Assembly: GCA_963922775.1 (NCBI GenBank)
Contig: CAWUJG010000001.1
Coordinates: forward strand, 62,001-126,000
Reading direction: 5' to 3'
DNA: 64,000 bases
DNA from: JAHDDH01 sp963922775
Lineage (GTDB): Bacteria; Bacteroidota; Bacteroidia; Cytophagales; Amoebophilaceae
The notes under the pieces are model-generated. The model was not told the DNA's origin and ran no database searches. It worked only from the letters and a program-made list of their open reading frames with translations. Positions within the stretch are counted from its first letter, which is position 1. Each line of letters starts with the position of its first letter. The position numbers and the translations under genes were made by a program. Shown here one piece after another: positions 8,608-17,933 of this stretch.

Positions 8608-9594
8608 GTGATAAAAATAGGTAACATATCTTTAGGAAAATTTCCATTACTTTTAGCTCCTATGGAAGATGTCAGTGATCCTCCATTTCGTTATGTATGC
8701 AAAAAGTTAGGTGCAGATGTAATGTATACAGAATTTATTTCTGCAGAAGGTTTAATTCGTGATGCAAAAAAAAGTGTACAAAAATTAGATATTTATAATT
8801 ACGAACGTCCTATAGGTATTCAAATATTTGGCGAAAATTTAGCTTCCATGGAAAAAGCAGCAGCAATAGTAGAAAAAGCTCAGCCTGAAATTTTGGATAT
8901 CAACTATGGCTGTCCAGTAAAAAATGTAGTTTGTAGAGGTGCAGGTGCTGGTATATTACTAGATTTAGAAAAAATGCAAAGGCTAACAGAGGCTATTGTA
9001 AAAAAAGTAAATATTCCTGTTACTGTAAAAACACGTTTAGGATGGGATGAAAATTCCATAAAAATAGTAGAAGTAGCTAAAAGACTACAAGATGCTGGTA
9101 TAAAAGCCTTAACCATACATGGAAGAACACGAAAACAGATGTATAAAGGTACCGCCAATTGGGAATGGATAGCTAAAGTAAAAAATGATCCTACTATTAC
9201 TATTCCTATTTTTGGTAATGGTGATATCAGTTCTCCACAAAAAGCTTGGGAATACAAAAATAAATATGGTATAGACGGTATAATGATAGGTAGAGCTGCT
9301 ATAGGATATCCTTGGATATTTAGTGAAATTAAACACTACTTTAATACAGGTAATCTATTGCCAGCACCTACACTAAATGAACGGATATATATACTAAAAA
9401 CACATCTGGATTACGCTATAAAATGGAAAGGTATGAAACAAGGTATTTTAGAAATGCGCAAACATTATACCAACTATTTTAGAGGTATAGAAAATGTAAA
9501 AGTATGGAGGCTTAAGCTTATAGCTTTAGAAGAATATAGCACTATATTAAGCACGCTAGATGATATGGAAAAAATAATGCAGCAAAAAGTATAG
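8608..9594 (+). CDS. dusB: tRNA-dihydrouridine synthase (DusB type)
   Basis: A flavin-dependent enzyme that reduces uridine to dihydrouridine in tRNA D-loops. The 328-residue length fits the family. Visible signatures are LLAPMEDVSDPPFR near the N-terminus (FMN site), EILDINYGCPVKNVVCRGAG with the catalytic Cys, VTVKTRLGWD, LTIHGRTRKQMYKG, and IFGNGDI / GIMIGRAAIGYPWIF for phosphate binding. It starts at GTG 8608, since no suitable in-frame ATG lies just upstream. It is followed 60 bp later by the histone H1-like gene and is probably monocistronic or paired with it. Nothing unusual is seen. Confidence 0.93.
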   Translation: MIKIGNISLGKFPLLLAPMEDVSDPPFRYVCKKLGADVMYTEFISAEGLIRDAKKSVQKLDIYNYERPIGIQIFGENLASMEKAAAIVEKAQPEILDINYGCPVKNVVCRGAGAGILLDLEKMQRLTEAIVKKVNIPVTVKTRLGWDENSIKIVEVAKRLQDAGIKALTIHGRTRKQMYKGTANWEWIAKVKNDPTITIPIFGNGDISSPQKAWEYKNKYGIDGIMIGRAAIGYPWIFSEIKHYFNTGNLLPAPTLNERIYILKTHLDYAIKWKGMKQGILEMRKHYTNYFRGIENVKVWRLKLIALEEYSTILSTLDDMEKIMQQKV

Positions 9595-9655
9595 TACAGA
9601 GATTGTTAATGTTTTTTTCTATATTTTAAAAAATTTAACCCTATTTACAATAATT

Positions 9656-9868
9656 ATGAATCCATATCACAAGCTAGAAACACTTATTTTATCTCTTAAA
9701 GATGAGTTTGAAAAATTTTACGAAAAAAATAATAAAAAAGCAGGCATAAGAGTAAGAAAAGGTATGCAAGAGGTAAAAGTGTTTGCACAAGAAATTCGTA
9801 CTGAAGTACAAAATATTAAAAATCAGCAAGAAAAAGATCAGAAAGAAAAAAAGGTAGATAAAAAATAG
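9656..9868 (+). CDS. Histone H1-like nucleoid protein (Hc1 family)
   Basis: A 70-residue Lys/Glu-rich helical protein. The core EKFYEKNNKKAGIRVRKGMQ followed by VKVFAQEIRTEVQNIKN is the typical pattern of the short Hc1/histone H1-like proteins of Bacteroidota, which lie along DNA and compact the nucleoid. The lysine-rich tail (KEKKVDKK) is normal for the family. It stands alone between dusB and a long gene-free stretch. DNA binding is inferred from the family. Confidence 0.85.
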   Translation: MNPYHKLETLILSLKDEFEKFYEKNNKKAGIRVRKGMQEVKVFAQEIRTEVQNIKNQQEKDQKEKKVDKK

Positions 9869-10479
9869 ATAATATTATCTGATAAAATTTTATTTTATCA
9901 AATAAAAATTATAAAAGATATTTTTTGTTATAAAATTACAGTATAAACATTATAATATATAGTTTTTGCTATCAAAAAAGTTAAAAAAATGAGCTTTTTA
10001 ATATAAAATGTAGTGCTATATAGCAATTTTGGTTAAACAATTATTTTTCTAAAATTTGATAATATTTGAGTTTATAAAAAATTGTTCTATACATAATAGT
10101 TTTAGTATTTATTGATATACAAAATTTTTTATGTAAAAAAATGGTATTGAAGTAATTTTTAATAAAAAATATTTTTTATAATTTTTTTGTAAATTTAAAT
10201 ATTAACAACAAAATTTGTGAGATTTAAAAATAAAAAAATATTTTTACTGTTATATACCACAGTTATGTCAAATTTTTTTAAAATTATTCTCTAATAATAC
10301 TATTCTTTGCTTTTACTTTTTTTATACGTCGGAATATATGGTTTTTAAATCATTTTGAAATACCTTGCTCTTTTTTCATTAAAAATGATTTTTTTGTGAA
10401 AACAATTTAGCAAATGTATAATTCAACAAAAATTTTTCTAAATATAATGTATATACGATATACCAAATAAAAAATAGTA
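9869..10479. other. Gene-free AT-rich stretch
   Basis: About 610 bp of very AT-rich DNA with homopolymer A and T runs and no ORF, tRNA, strong hairpin or direct repeat that I can support. It probably holds the Hc1 terminator and the folE promoter, but no element is distinct enough to call. Confidence 0.5.
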
Positions 10480-11022
10480 GTGAACAATCAAAAAAAAACC
10501 ATAGCTATACAAAATCATTTCCAACAAATAGTCAACTTGCTTACAGGAAGTCAAAAAGAAAATTTTCAAGGAACGGCTCAACATCTTACTAAGCTCTACA
10601 CACATACTATTTTTAAACAGCAACCTATTGAACAACCTTCTTTTACACTATTAAAAAATACACAAAGACATAATCAAATTATCATACAGAAAAATATACC
10701 AATAAAAACATTTTGTCCTCATCATCTACTTCCCTTTTTTGGTAAAGTAAACATAGCATATCAGCCACAAAAATATTTAATAGGTCTTTCTGACTTGCAT
10801 AAAATTGTTGATTACTGTTTAGTACAGCCTCAAATTCAAGAAGTATTGACTGAAAAAATAGCACAAACAATAAAAAAAATAGTAAAAACCATACATGTAG
10901 GTATTATTATAGAGGCTACACATACTTGTGTAATTATGCGTTCAAAAGCCATTAATAATAACACTATAACTACTAGCTTTCATGGCATTTTTAATGAAAA
11001 ATATCAGCAAATCCTACAGTGA
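10480..11022 (+). CDS. folE: GTP cyclohydrolase I
   Basis: Converts GTP to 7,8-dihydroneopterin triphosphate, the first step to folate and also a feeder for queuosine-type deazapurines. The 180 residues cover the catalytic core: FQGTAQHLTKLY, the zinc and catalytic segment FCPHHLLPFFGKVNIAY, IGLSDLHKIVDYC, VQPQIQEVLTEKIAQ, and IIIEATHTCVIMRS with the second zinc Cys. The usual N-terminal helix is short, so the protein is smaller than the E. coli enzyme. It starts at GTG 10480; no in-frame ATG lies close by. It stands alone, with AT-rich gaps on both sides. No other folate gene is in the window, so the pathway it serves is not settled here. Confidence 0.9.
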   Translation: MNNQKKTIAIQNHFQQIVNLLTGSQKENFQGTAQHLTKLYTHTIFKQQPIEQPSFTLLKNTQRHNQIIIQKNIPIKTFCPHHLLPFFGKVNIAYQPQKYLIGLSDLHKIVDYCLVQPQIQEVLTEKIAQTIKKIVKTIHVGIIIEATHTCVIMRSKAINNNTITTSFHGIFNEKYQQILQ

Positions 11023-11237
11023 AATTATATTAATAATATATTTTTTTATTAAGGGTGTTACTTAATAATTGTACTCTATCTATTTTTATTTTCATAATAT
11101 ATGGCTGCTTAGCCTGCAGGATTCTTAATTCATTTTTCTGTTTAATTATTCTAAAAATATTTTCTAAATAAAAAAGTTGAATTATGTAATAATTTTCATA
11201 AATTTTTTTTTTATTTCAATTTTAATTTTTTGTATCT

Positions 11238-12254
11238 ATGTTATTTTTTAAATCAAAAAAAAGAGAACATATCCGTTTGGCGCAGTGTAGTATTACTTTA
11301 AATGATATAAAAGACAATAGGTTTTACTATGAACCTATGCTTTCTAGTCATACCTCTTCTTGTTTAAAGCCAAAGCTGAGTATACTTAATAAGTCTATGC
11401 AATGGCCTATATGGATTTCAAGTATGACAGGGGGAACATCATTAGCAAAAAAAATTAATATGCGTTTAGCAAAATGTTGTAAACATTTTGGTTTGGGTAT
11501 GGGTTTAGGTTCGTGTAGAGTTTTATTAAATAGTGAAAAGAATTTTAAAGATTTTGATTTACGCCATATTCTTGGCGATAATCTTTTATTTTTTGCTAAT
11601 CTGGGTATTGCACAGATAGAAAAAGCAGTATGTAGAGAAGATATCTCTGCTATTAATAATCTTGTACAAAAACTTAATACAGATGGCCTTATTATCCATG
11701 TTAATCCTATACAGGAATTTTTACAGCCAGAAGGTGATAGATTTAAGCAAAGCCCTTTGGTTACTATAAAAAAATTTTTGCAGTGGGTAAATTATCCCAT
11801 AATAGTAAAAGAAGTAGGACAGGGTATAGGGCCTAAAAGTTTACGTTCTCTTTTGCAACTTCCTTTGGCTGCTATAGAGTTGGCTGGTTTTGGAGGAACA
11901 AATTTTGCTTTGTTAGAAAGTTTACGCAGATCAGAACAGGTACAAAAACAGTATTTGCCTATTATTAAAGTAGGACATAGTGCTGAAGAAATGATTACAC
12001 ATTTAAATTATCAAAAAGGATTGTTAGATCAAAAGATACTATGTAAGCATATTATTATTTCTGGAGGTATACAATCTTTTTTAGATGGCTATTATCTTAT
12101 AGGCCTATCAAAAATACCTGCTGTATATGGGCAAGCTGGCAAATTACTTACATATGCCCAAAAATCTTATAAGGCATTATATCAATATCTTACTCATGAA
12201 ATTATGGGATTAAATTTAGCATATAATTATTTAAAAATAAAAGGAGATACATAA
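11238..12254 (+). CDS. fni: Isopentenyl-diphosphate delta-isomerase, type 2 (FMN-dependent)
   Basis: Interconverts isopentenyl and dimethylallyl diphosphate using reduced FMN. The 338 residues show the type-2 signature: an N-terminal KKREHIRLAQ, PIWISSMTGGTSLAKKIN, FGLGMGLGSCR, a TIM-barrel with IIVKEVGQGIGPKS, AAIELAGFGGTNF, and IIISGGIQSFLDGY near the C-terminus. It opens the mevalonate cluster, 19 bp before the HMG-CoA reductase gene and on the same strand. Type-2 isomerases commonly sit beside mevalonate genes, which supports the call. Confidence 0.93.
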   Translation: MLFFKSKKREHIRLAQCSITLNDIKDNRFYYEPMLSSHTSSCLKPKLSILNKSMQWPIWISSMTGGTSLAKKINMRLAKCCKHFGLGMGLGSCRVLLNSEKNFKDFDLRHILGDNLLFFANLGIAQIEKAVCREDISAINNLVQKLNTDGLIIHVNPIQEFLQPEGDRFKQSPLVTIKKFLQWVNYPIIVKEVGQGIGPKSLRSLLQLPLAAIELAGFGGTNFALLESLRRSEQVQKQYLPIIKVGHSAEEMITHLNYQKGLLDQKILCKHIIISGGIQSFLDGYYLIGLSKIPAVYGQAGKLLTYAQKSYKALYQYLTHEIMGLNLAYNYLKIKGDT

Positions 12255-12273
12255 TTATATATATTGCAATTTT

Positions 12274-13566
12274 ATGATACACGGTTTTTCAAAATGGCCT
12301 AAAGAAAAGAAAATACAGTGGATTTTAAAAGATACTGCTAATGCAAAAGTCATACAAGATAACTTGAAGCACTGTCTACATCCTGATAAACATATACAAA
12401 AACATATGGAAGCATTTAGTGAAAATGTTCTTACAAATTTTATGCTTCCTTATAGTATTGCTCCTCATTTATTGGTAAATGGCAATATCTATCATATTCC
12501 TTTGGTTACTGAAGAGAGTTCTGTAGTAGCAGCTATAGCTAAGGCAGCAAAATTTTGGTACTCTAGAGGAGGATTTCATGCAAAAGTAGTCAATAACCAA
12601 AAAAAAGGGCATATTCATTTTAGTTGGAATGGAGATCCCTGTATTTTATACAATAATTGGACAAATATAAAGGAAAAAATGATTGATGCTACTACAAATA
12701 TTACTCAAAATATGCAAAAAAGGGGAGGTGGTATTCAAGATATACAGCTCAAAAAAAAAGAACACATTGCATTAAATTATTATCAAATACAAGTAACATT
12801 TAATACTTGCAATGCTATGGGAGCTAATTTTATGAATACTTGTTTAGAAGCAATGGCAAGGGCATTTCAAGGTTATGTTATACAACATTGGTCTCATACT
12901 TCTTTAGATATTATTATGAGTATTCTTTCTAATTACTCTCCAGCATGTATTGTAGAAAGTAAGGTATCTTGTACGTTGCAAGATTTAGGTATAATTTGTG
13001 GTTTAAAATCTACTTTCTTTGCAGAAAAATTTGCTTTTGCAACAAAAATTGCACAAAATGATATTTACCGTGCAGCAACACACAATAAAGGTATACTAAA
13101 TGGCATAGATGCTTTGGCTATAGCTACAGGAAACGATTTTAGGGCTATAGAGGCAGGTGTACATGCTTATGCTGCACATACAGGGACTTATAAAGGACTT
13201 ACCATTGTAAATATAGAGCAAAATCAATTTACTATAAAGCTTACTTTACCTTTAATGGTAGGTGTTTTAGGAGGTATGACCCATCTTCATCCATTAGTAC
13301 AATCTTCTCTTACTTTATTACAAAATCCACAGTCAAAAACATTAATGGAAATAATGGCAGCAGTAGGCTTAGCCAGTAATTTTAGTGCTCTAACAGCATT
13401 AATTACTACTGGAATTCAGCATGGACATATGCGCATGCATTTGCATAATATTTTAAGCCAACAGCATATTACATCAGTGCAAAGAAAAAAAGCTATAATG
13501 CATTTTAAAGATAAACCTATTTCTGTACAAGCGGTGAAAAATTTTTTATCAAAAATTAGAGATTAA
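12274..13566 (+). CDS. mvaA: Hydroxymethylglutaryl-CoA reductase, class II
   Basis: Reduces HMG-CoA to mevalonate, the committed step of the mevalonate route. The 430-residue protein lacks the membrane anchor of class I enzymes. It shows LVTEESSVVAAIAKAAKFW (catalytic Glu), VNIYQ-type dimer segments, NKGILNGIDALAIATGNDFR with the catalytic Lys and Asp, PLMVGVLGGMTHLHP, and a C-terminal GHMRMHLHN that holds the catalytic His. It lies between fni and the GHMP kinase with gaps of 19 and 11 bp, so one transcript is likely. Class II enzymes can run either way; the neighbours argue for biosynthesis. Confidence 0.93.
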   Translation: MIHGFSKWPKEKKIQWILKDTANAKVIQDNLKHCLHPDKHIQKHMEAFSENVLTNFMLPYSIAPHLLVNGNIYHIPLVTEESSVVAAIAKAAKFWYSRGGFHAKVVNNQKKGHIHFSWNGDPCILYNNWTNIKEKMIDATTNITQNMQKRGGGIQDIQLKKKEHIALNYYQIQVTFNTCNAMGANFMNTCLEAMARAFQGYVIQHWSHTSLDIIMSILSNYSPACIVESKVSCTLQDLGIICGLKSTFFAEKFAFATKIAQNDIYRAATHNKGILNGIDALAIATGNDFRAIEAGVHAYAAHTGTYKGLTIVNIEQNQFTIKLTLPLMVGVLGGMTHLHPLVQSSLTLLQNPQSKTLMEIMAAVGLASNFSALTALITTGIQHGHMRMHLHNILSQQHITSVQRKKAIMHFKDKPISVQAVKNFLSKIRD

Positions 13567-13577
13567 TGTAAAATATT

Positions 13578-14525
13578 GTGTTAGGATCTTCATTTACTTC
13601 TTGTGGACAGTTTTTACTATCTGGAGAATATTTGGTAATGTGTGGTGCTTTAGGTTTAGCTATTCCGTTACAGTATCAACAAAATTTTGTGGTAATATCT
13701 AATAAACAAAAGGTAACTTCCTCTATTTTTTGGCAACAATTTTATCATAATAGAATGATATTTTTTGCTACATATAATGGTAATTTTGCCACTCTTGTGA
13801 AAACTGATGATAAAAAAAAGGCACGAAGATTACAAAATATATTGATTAAAATCAAAGCTCTATTTCCTCAATTTTATGGTTTTCAGCATAAAATTTTTGT
13901 AAAAACGTATCAAAATTTTGATCCTGCTTGGGGGCTAGGTAGCAGTGCTACACTCATTAATAATATAGCCCAGTGGTTAAATGTTGATACTTTTTTTTTG
14001 TGGAAAAGTATTGGTATTAAAGGCTCTGGCTATGATATTGTTTGTACACATATTAAAAATTCAATAATTTATCAGCATTGTCCTCAAAAAGGCATGCAAT
14101 ATACTATTGTTCATTTTAATCCACCTTTTGCAGATAATTTATTTTTTGTTTATTCAGGAAAAAAAGTATTTTCATCTAATGCTATAAAATGGTTTAGGAA
14201 GTATTGTACTTATAATGAAAAAGATATTCAGTATATATCAGATATTACCCAACAAATGGTATGTTGTAAAACATTAACTGATTTTGAAATGCTTATCCAA
14301 AAGCATGAATTAAAAATGGAAAAAATTTTAGGTATACCTAGAATAGGAAAATTATTTTTAGACTATCCAGGAGCTATAAAATCTTTAGGAGCTTGGGGAG
14401 GAGATTTTTTTTTAGTAACAGGAAATTCTGCTATGCAAGTAAAAAATTATTTTTTTACCAAGGGATACTATGTAATAAAAAGGTTTAATGATATAGTTTT
14501 GGATAAAGGTGATAGTATTAAATAA
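13578..14525 (+). CDS. GYDIA-family GHMP kinase (mevalonate pathway)
   Basis: A 315-residue small-molecule kinase of the GHMP superfamily. The N-terminus SCGQFLLSGEYLVM matches the substrate-side motif, and WGLGSSATLINNIAQWL is the ATP-binding Gly-Ser loop. GSGYDIVCTH is the segment that names the Bacteroidota GYDIA subgroup, and LGAWGGDFFLVTG is the C-terminal Gly-rich motif. It lies directly after HMG-CoA reductase and presumably phosphorylates mevalonate or phosphomevalonate. Only one kinase is present here, so the other step must be encoded elsewhere or this enzyme does both. It starts at GTG 13578, 11 bp after the preceding stop. Confidence 0.85.
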   Translation: MLGSSFTSCGQFLLSGEYLVMCGALGLAIPLQYQQNFVVISNKQKVTSSIFWQQFYHNRMIFFATYNGNFATLVKTDDKKKARRLQNILIKIKALFPQFYGFQHKIFVKTYQNFDPAWGLGSSATLINNIAQWLNVDTFFLWKSIGIKGSGYDIVCTHIKNSIIYQHCPQKGMQYTIVHFNPPFADNLFFVYSGKKVFSSNAIKWFRKYCTYNEKDIQYISDITQQMVCCKTLTDFEMLIQKHELKMEKILGIPRIGKLFLDYPGAIKSLGAWGGDFFLVTGNSAMQVKNYFFTKGYYVIKRFNDIVLDKGDSIK

Positions 14526-14863
14526 AATTTAATATTTAAGATATGTTAAATATTAAACACATTTTATGCTTAAAATTTTCACTTTTATTTTTTTGCCTGA
14601 AAATTGAATTTATTGATCCTGTGTATTATTTTATGTTATATATTTTTGATGGATATATTTTTTTATCATACAATAATTTGGCTAATATGCTTGAAATTTA
14701 GAGCATAAACTTTTTTATATCCATACTTTATTACATTTTTATAGTAATTTTTTTAAAAAATGCATTATATAGATAAAATCAATAAAAAGTTGTATATTTA
14801 TGAATTCATATAATAATTAACTAAAATATTAACCATTAACCTTTAATTTAATATATATAGCTT
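14526..14863. other. Gene-free AT-rich spacer before oppA
   Basis: About 340 bp with no ORF and no convincing hairpin or repeat. It separates the mevalonate genes from the oligopeptide-binding protein and presumably carries the latter's promoter, but no clear -33/-7 pair of the Bacteroidota type was found. Confidence 0.45.
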
Positions 14864-16645
14864 ATGAAAGTCAGATACTTTTTACCTCTTTCACTACTTT
14901 TTGTATTTTTCATGTGGATAAAGTTTATTAAGCCTCAAATAGAATCAGAAAAACAAATGAATAAAAAACCTAAGGTATTACAAAAATTTTCTAACTGCAA
15001 AATAGATTCTTTAGACCCAAAATTTTCAGGAGATGTATACAGCAGTAATGAAGTTGCAAAAGTGTATGAAGGCCTTTACGAATATCATTACTTAAAAATA
15101 CCATATGAATTAACACCAAATTTGGCAGAAGATATGCCAATAATATCTGAAGATAAGTTAACATATACCATAAAAATACGTAAAGATGTTAAGTTTCATG
15201 ACAACTCATGTTTCGAAAATGGAAAAGGAAAAATATTAACAGCACATGATTTTATTTATTCTTGGAAGAGATTACTAGATCCTAAAAAAGTATCTAGAAA
15301 TGCTTGGATACTAGATGATAAAATAGAAGGTGTTAATGAATGGAAGCAAAAAATAATGGATGAGACAGCAAATTTTCAAGAATCCATAAGTGGTATTAAA
15401 GCTATTGATGATTATACATTAGAAATTAAGCTAATAAAACCATGTCCTCAGTTTACATATTTTTTAGCTATGGTTCCATCCTTTGTGGTGTCAAAAGAGG
15501 CTGTAGATCATTATAAAGATGGCTTACAAAATCACCCTATAGGTACAGGTCCTTTTGTACTAGAAAATTATAACCCTAATGATAATAAAATAGTATATCT
15601 TAAAAATAAAAACTATAGAGAAAAATACTTTCCAAAAGAAGGAGCTCCAGCATTTCAACATATGATTGAAAAATATGCAGGTAAAAAAATTCCTTTTGTA
15701 GATAAAGTAGTTACAAATATTATTACAGAAGAACAACCAAGATGGCTTCAATTTCAAAAGCATAAAATGGATTATATAGATATTAGAGACGGTTCAGTAC
15801 GTCTTGAGGTTTTAGATGAAAAAAACAGCCTAAAAAAGGAATATCAAGAAAAAGGCATGGAGGTATTTATAAAAAAGAATCTCAATGTGGGCTATAAAGT
15901 TTTTAATACAAATAACGAACTTTTAAAAAATGAAAAGCTAAGAAAAGCCATAAGCTTAGCTATAGATAGAGATAAAGCCAATGAAATATTTAATAAAAAT
16001 AGAGCGAAAAATATACATACTACTATACCTGAAGGTTTTTCAGGTCATGATGCAGCATATCAAAGTCCTTATGGACACTATGATTTGGAAAAAGCAAAAC
16101 AGCTTTTAAAAGAAGCTGGATATCCAGGAGGAAAAGGATTACCAGAAATAACGTATGATATATCAACAACTACAATAGCTAGAAAAAGTGCTGAATTTTT
16201 TCAGCAATGCATGCAGAAAATAGGTGTAAAAATAAAAATAATTCAAAATATTTGGCCCGAACTTGTTAAGAAAGCACACCAAGGTAAAACAATGATACAT
16301 AGTATGGCATGGAGTCCTGACTATCCAGATGCGGAAACTTTTCTCTCATTATTTTATGGTAAAAGTAGTTCAGGAAAGTGCTATGGTAATTATGATAATG
16401 CAGTTTATAATTCCATGTATGAAAAGACAGCTACTATGGAATATGGTTCTGAAAAAATTGATTTGTATAAAAAAATGGCAGAACATATAGCAGAAAATGT
16501 GCCTGTAATTTTAACTTTACATGAGGATGAGCCTATTTTATACCATAATTATGTAAAAAATTTAGTTTCCTCAGCATTTCATTATGGTATAGAAGCATAT
16601 ATGGATATTAATTTAGATGAAAAAGAAAAAATTAATAAAAAATAA
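14864..16645 (+). CDS. oppA: Oligopeptide ABC transporter substrate-binding protein
   Basis: A family-5 extracellular solute-binding protein of 593 residues, which captures peptides for an Opp-type ABC importer. Visible family features are KIDSLDPKFSGDVYSSNEVA, VYEGLYEY, LTPNLAEDMP, YTIKIRKDVKFHD, LTAHDFIYSWKRLLDPK, GTGPFVLENY, and RKAISLAIDRDKANE. The N-terminus has one hydrophobic helix (FLPLSLLFVFFMWIKFI) but no lipobox Cys and no clear AxA site, so it may stay anchored in the inner membrane. No permease or ATPase gene is nearby. It lies between two mevalonate genes and ends in a strong hairpin terminator, so it is probably its own unit. Confidence 0.88.
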   Translation: MKVRYFLPLSLLFVFFMWIKFIKPQIESEKQMNKKPKVLQKFSNCKIDSLDPKFSGDVYSSNEVAKVYEGLYEYHYLKIPYELTPNLAEDMPIISEDKLTYTIKIRKDVKFHDNSCFENGKGKILTAHDFIYSWKRLLDPKKVSRNAWILDDKIEGVNEWKQKIMDETANFQESISGIKAIDDYTLEIKLIKPCPQFTYFLAMVPSFVVSKEAVDHYKDGLQNHPIGTGPFVLENYNPNDNKIVYLKNKNYREKYFPKEGAPAFQHMIEKYAGKKIPFVDKVVTNIITEEQPRWLQFQKHKMDYIDIRDGSVRLEVLDEKNSLKKEYQEKGMEVFIKKNLNVGYKVFNTNNELLKNEKLRKAISLAIDRDKANEIFNKNRAKNIHTTIPEGFSGHDAAYQSPYGHYDLEKAKQLLKEAGYPGGKGLPEITYDISTTTIARKSAEFFQQCMQKIGVKIKIIQNIWPELVKKAHQGKTMIHSMAWSPDYPDAETFLSLFYGKSSSGKCYGNYDNAVYNSMYEKTATMEYGSEKIDLYKKMAEHIAENVPVILTLHEDEPILYHNYVKNLVSSAFHYGIEAYMDINLDEKEKINKK

Positions 16646-16667
16646 AGATATATTGTAGTAATTAAAG

Positions 16668-16703
16668 TTTCCTCCATTTTCTAAGGAAATGGAGGAAATC
16701 CTT
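16668..16703 (+). terminator. Rho-independent terminator after oppA
   Basis: Perfect 12-bp inverted repeat TTTCCTCCATTT / AAATGGAGGAAA with a 7-base loop, followed by TCCTTTTTTC. It begins 22 bp after the oppA stop and ends just before mvaD. Confidence 0.85.
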
Positions 16704-16720
16704 TTTTCTGTTTAGTTTAA

Positions 16721-17782
16721 ATGCATTCTCATGCTTTATCAGGTGAAGTAATATGGAAAAGTCCTGCAAATATTGCTTTGGTAAAATATTGGGGTAAAAA
16801 AAATAAACAAATACCTCTAAATCCTTCTATAAGCCTCACCCTAGCAAAATCATGCACTACTATGCATATTTGCTATAATGTACGTAAATCTGAAGATCCT
16901 CTGTTAAAAAAATTTCTTTTTTTAGGTAAAAAAAATATTTTTTTTGAAAAAAAAGTATATGAGTTTATACATCAAATTTTACCTATTTTTCCTTTTCTGC
17001 ATAATTTTACTTTAAGCATTAATACAGTAAATAACTTTCCACATTCTGCAGGTATTGCATCCTCAGCAGCTAGTATGAGTGCTCTTGCATTGTGTATTTG
17101 TACGCTTGAAAAAAAAATACAAGGTAACAATACTCCCCAAGAAAAAGACTTCTATCGAAAAGCTTCTTTTATTGCCCGTTTAGGTTCTGGAAGTGCTTGT
17201 AGGTCTATTTTTGGTGGCATATCTATTTGGGGAAATACACCACTATATAAAGGAAGTAGCAATACACATGCTATTCCATTTGTTGATGTACATGCTACTT
17301 TTCAAGATTTATGTGATACTATATTAATAGTAGATGCTAAAAAAAAAAGAATATCTAGTACAGAAGGTCATTTTTTAATGAATACACACCCTTTTAAAGC
17401 ACAAAAAATAGCTATATCAGAAAATAATTTGGAAAAGATGATTAAAATTTTAACTACAGGTGATGTAGATGGTTTTATTCATGTTGTAGAACAAGAAGCT
17501 TTACTATTGCATGCTATGATGCTTACTTCTAATCCTTACTATATACTTTTACATCCTAATAGTTTGGCAATTATACAGCGTATTATTTCTTTTAGAACAG
17601 AAAAAAAATTGTTTGTTTGTTTTACTATTGATGCTGGTCCTAATATTCATATGATTTACCCTACAAGTATAGCGCCTGTTATAAAAAAGTTTGTTGAGGA
17701 AGAAATAGCTTTTTTTTGTGAAAAAAAACATGTTATTTTTGATAAAATAGGATGTGGTCCTAAAAAAATATTGCTGCAGTAA
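16721..17782 (+). CDS. mvaD: Diphosphomevalonate decarboxylase
   Basis: Converts 5-diphosphomevalonate to isopentenyl diphosphate with ATP, the last step of the mevalonate route. The 353 residues begin with WKSPANIALVKYWGKKN and include IPLNPSISLTL, the ATP loop FPHSAGIASSAASMSALAL, and GSGSACRSIFGGISIW, all diagnostic for the family. The catalytic Asp region lies toward the C-terminus (FTIDAGPNIHMIYP). It is separated from the other pathway genes by oppA and the oppA terminator, so it probably has its own promoter in the short gap. Confidence 0.93.
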   Translation: MHSHALSGEVIWKSPANIALVKYWGKKNKQIPLNPSISLTLAKSCTTMHICYNVRKSEDPLLKKFLFLGKKNIFFEKKVYEFIHQILPIFPFLHNFTLSINTVNNFPHSAGIASSAASMSALALCICTLEKKIQGNNTPQEKDFYRKASFIARLGSGSACRSIFGGISIWGNTPLYKGSSNTHAIPFVDVHATFQDLCDTILIVDAKKKRISSTEGHFLMNTHPFKAQKIAISENNLEKMIKILTTGDVDGFIHVVEQEALLLHAMMLTSNPYYILLHPNSLAIIQRIISFRTEKKLFVCFTIDAGPNIHMIYPTSIAPVIKKFVEEEIAFFCEKKHVIFDKIGCGPKKILLQ

Positions 17783-17933
17783 ATAATGGATGTTGTAGCA
17801 ATAGCGAATAGATTGATGTAGGTTAATATCTATAAAATTATAAGAATACTTTTGTGCTTATAATTATATAAAATGATTCTTATGAGAATTAAGAAATATA
17901 TTTATATATTAAAAATATATTTAAAGTAAAAAA

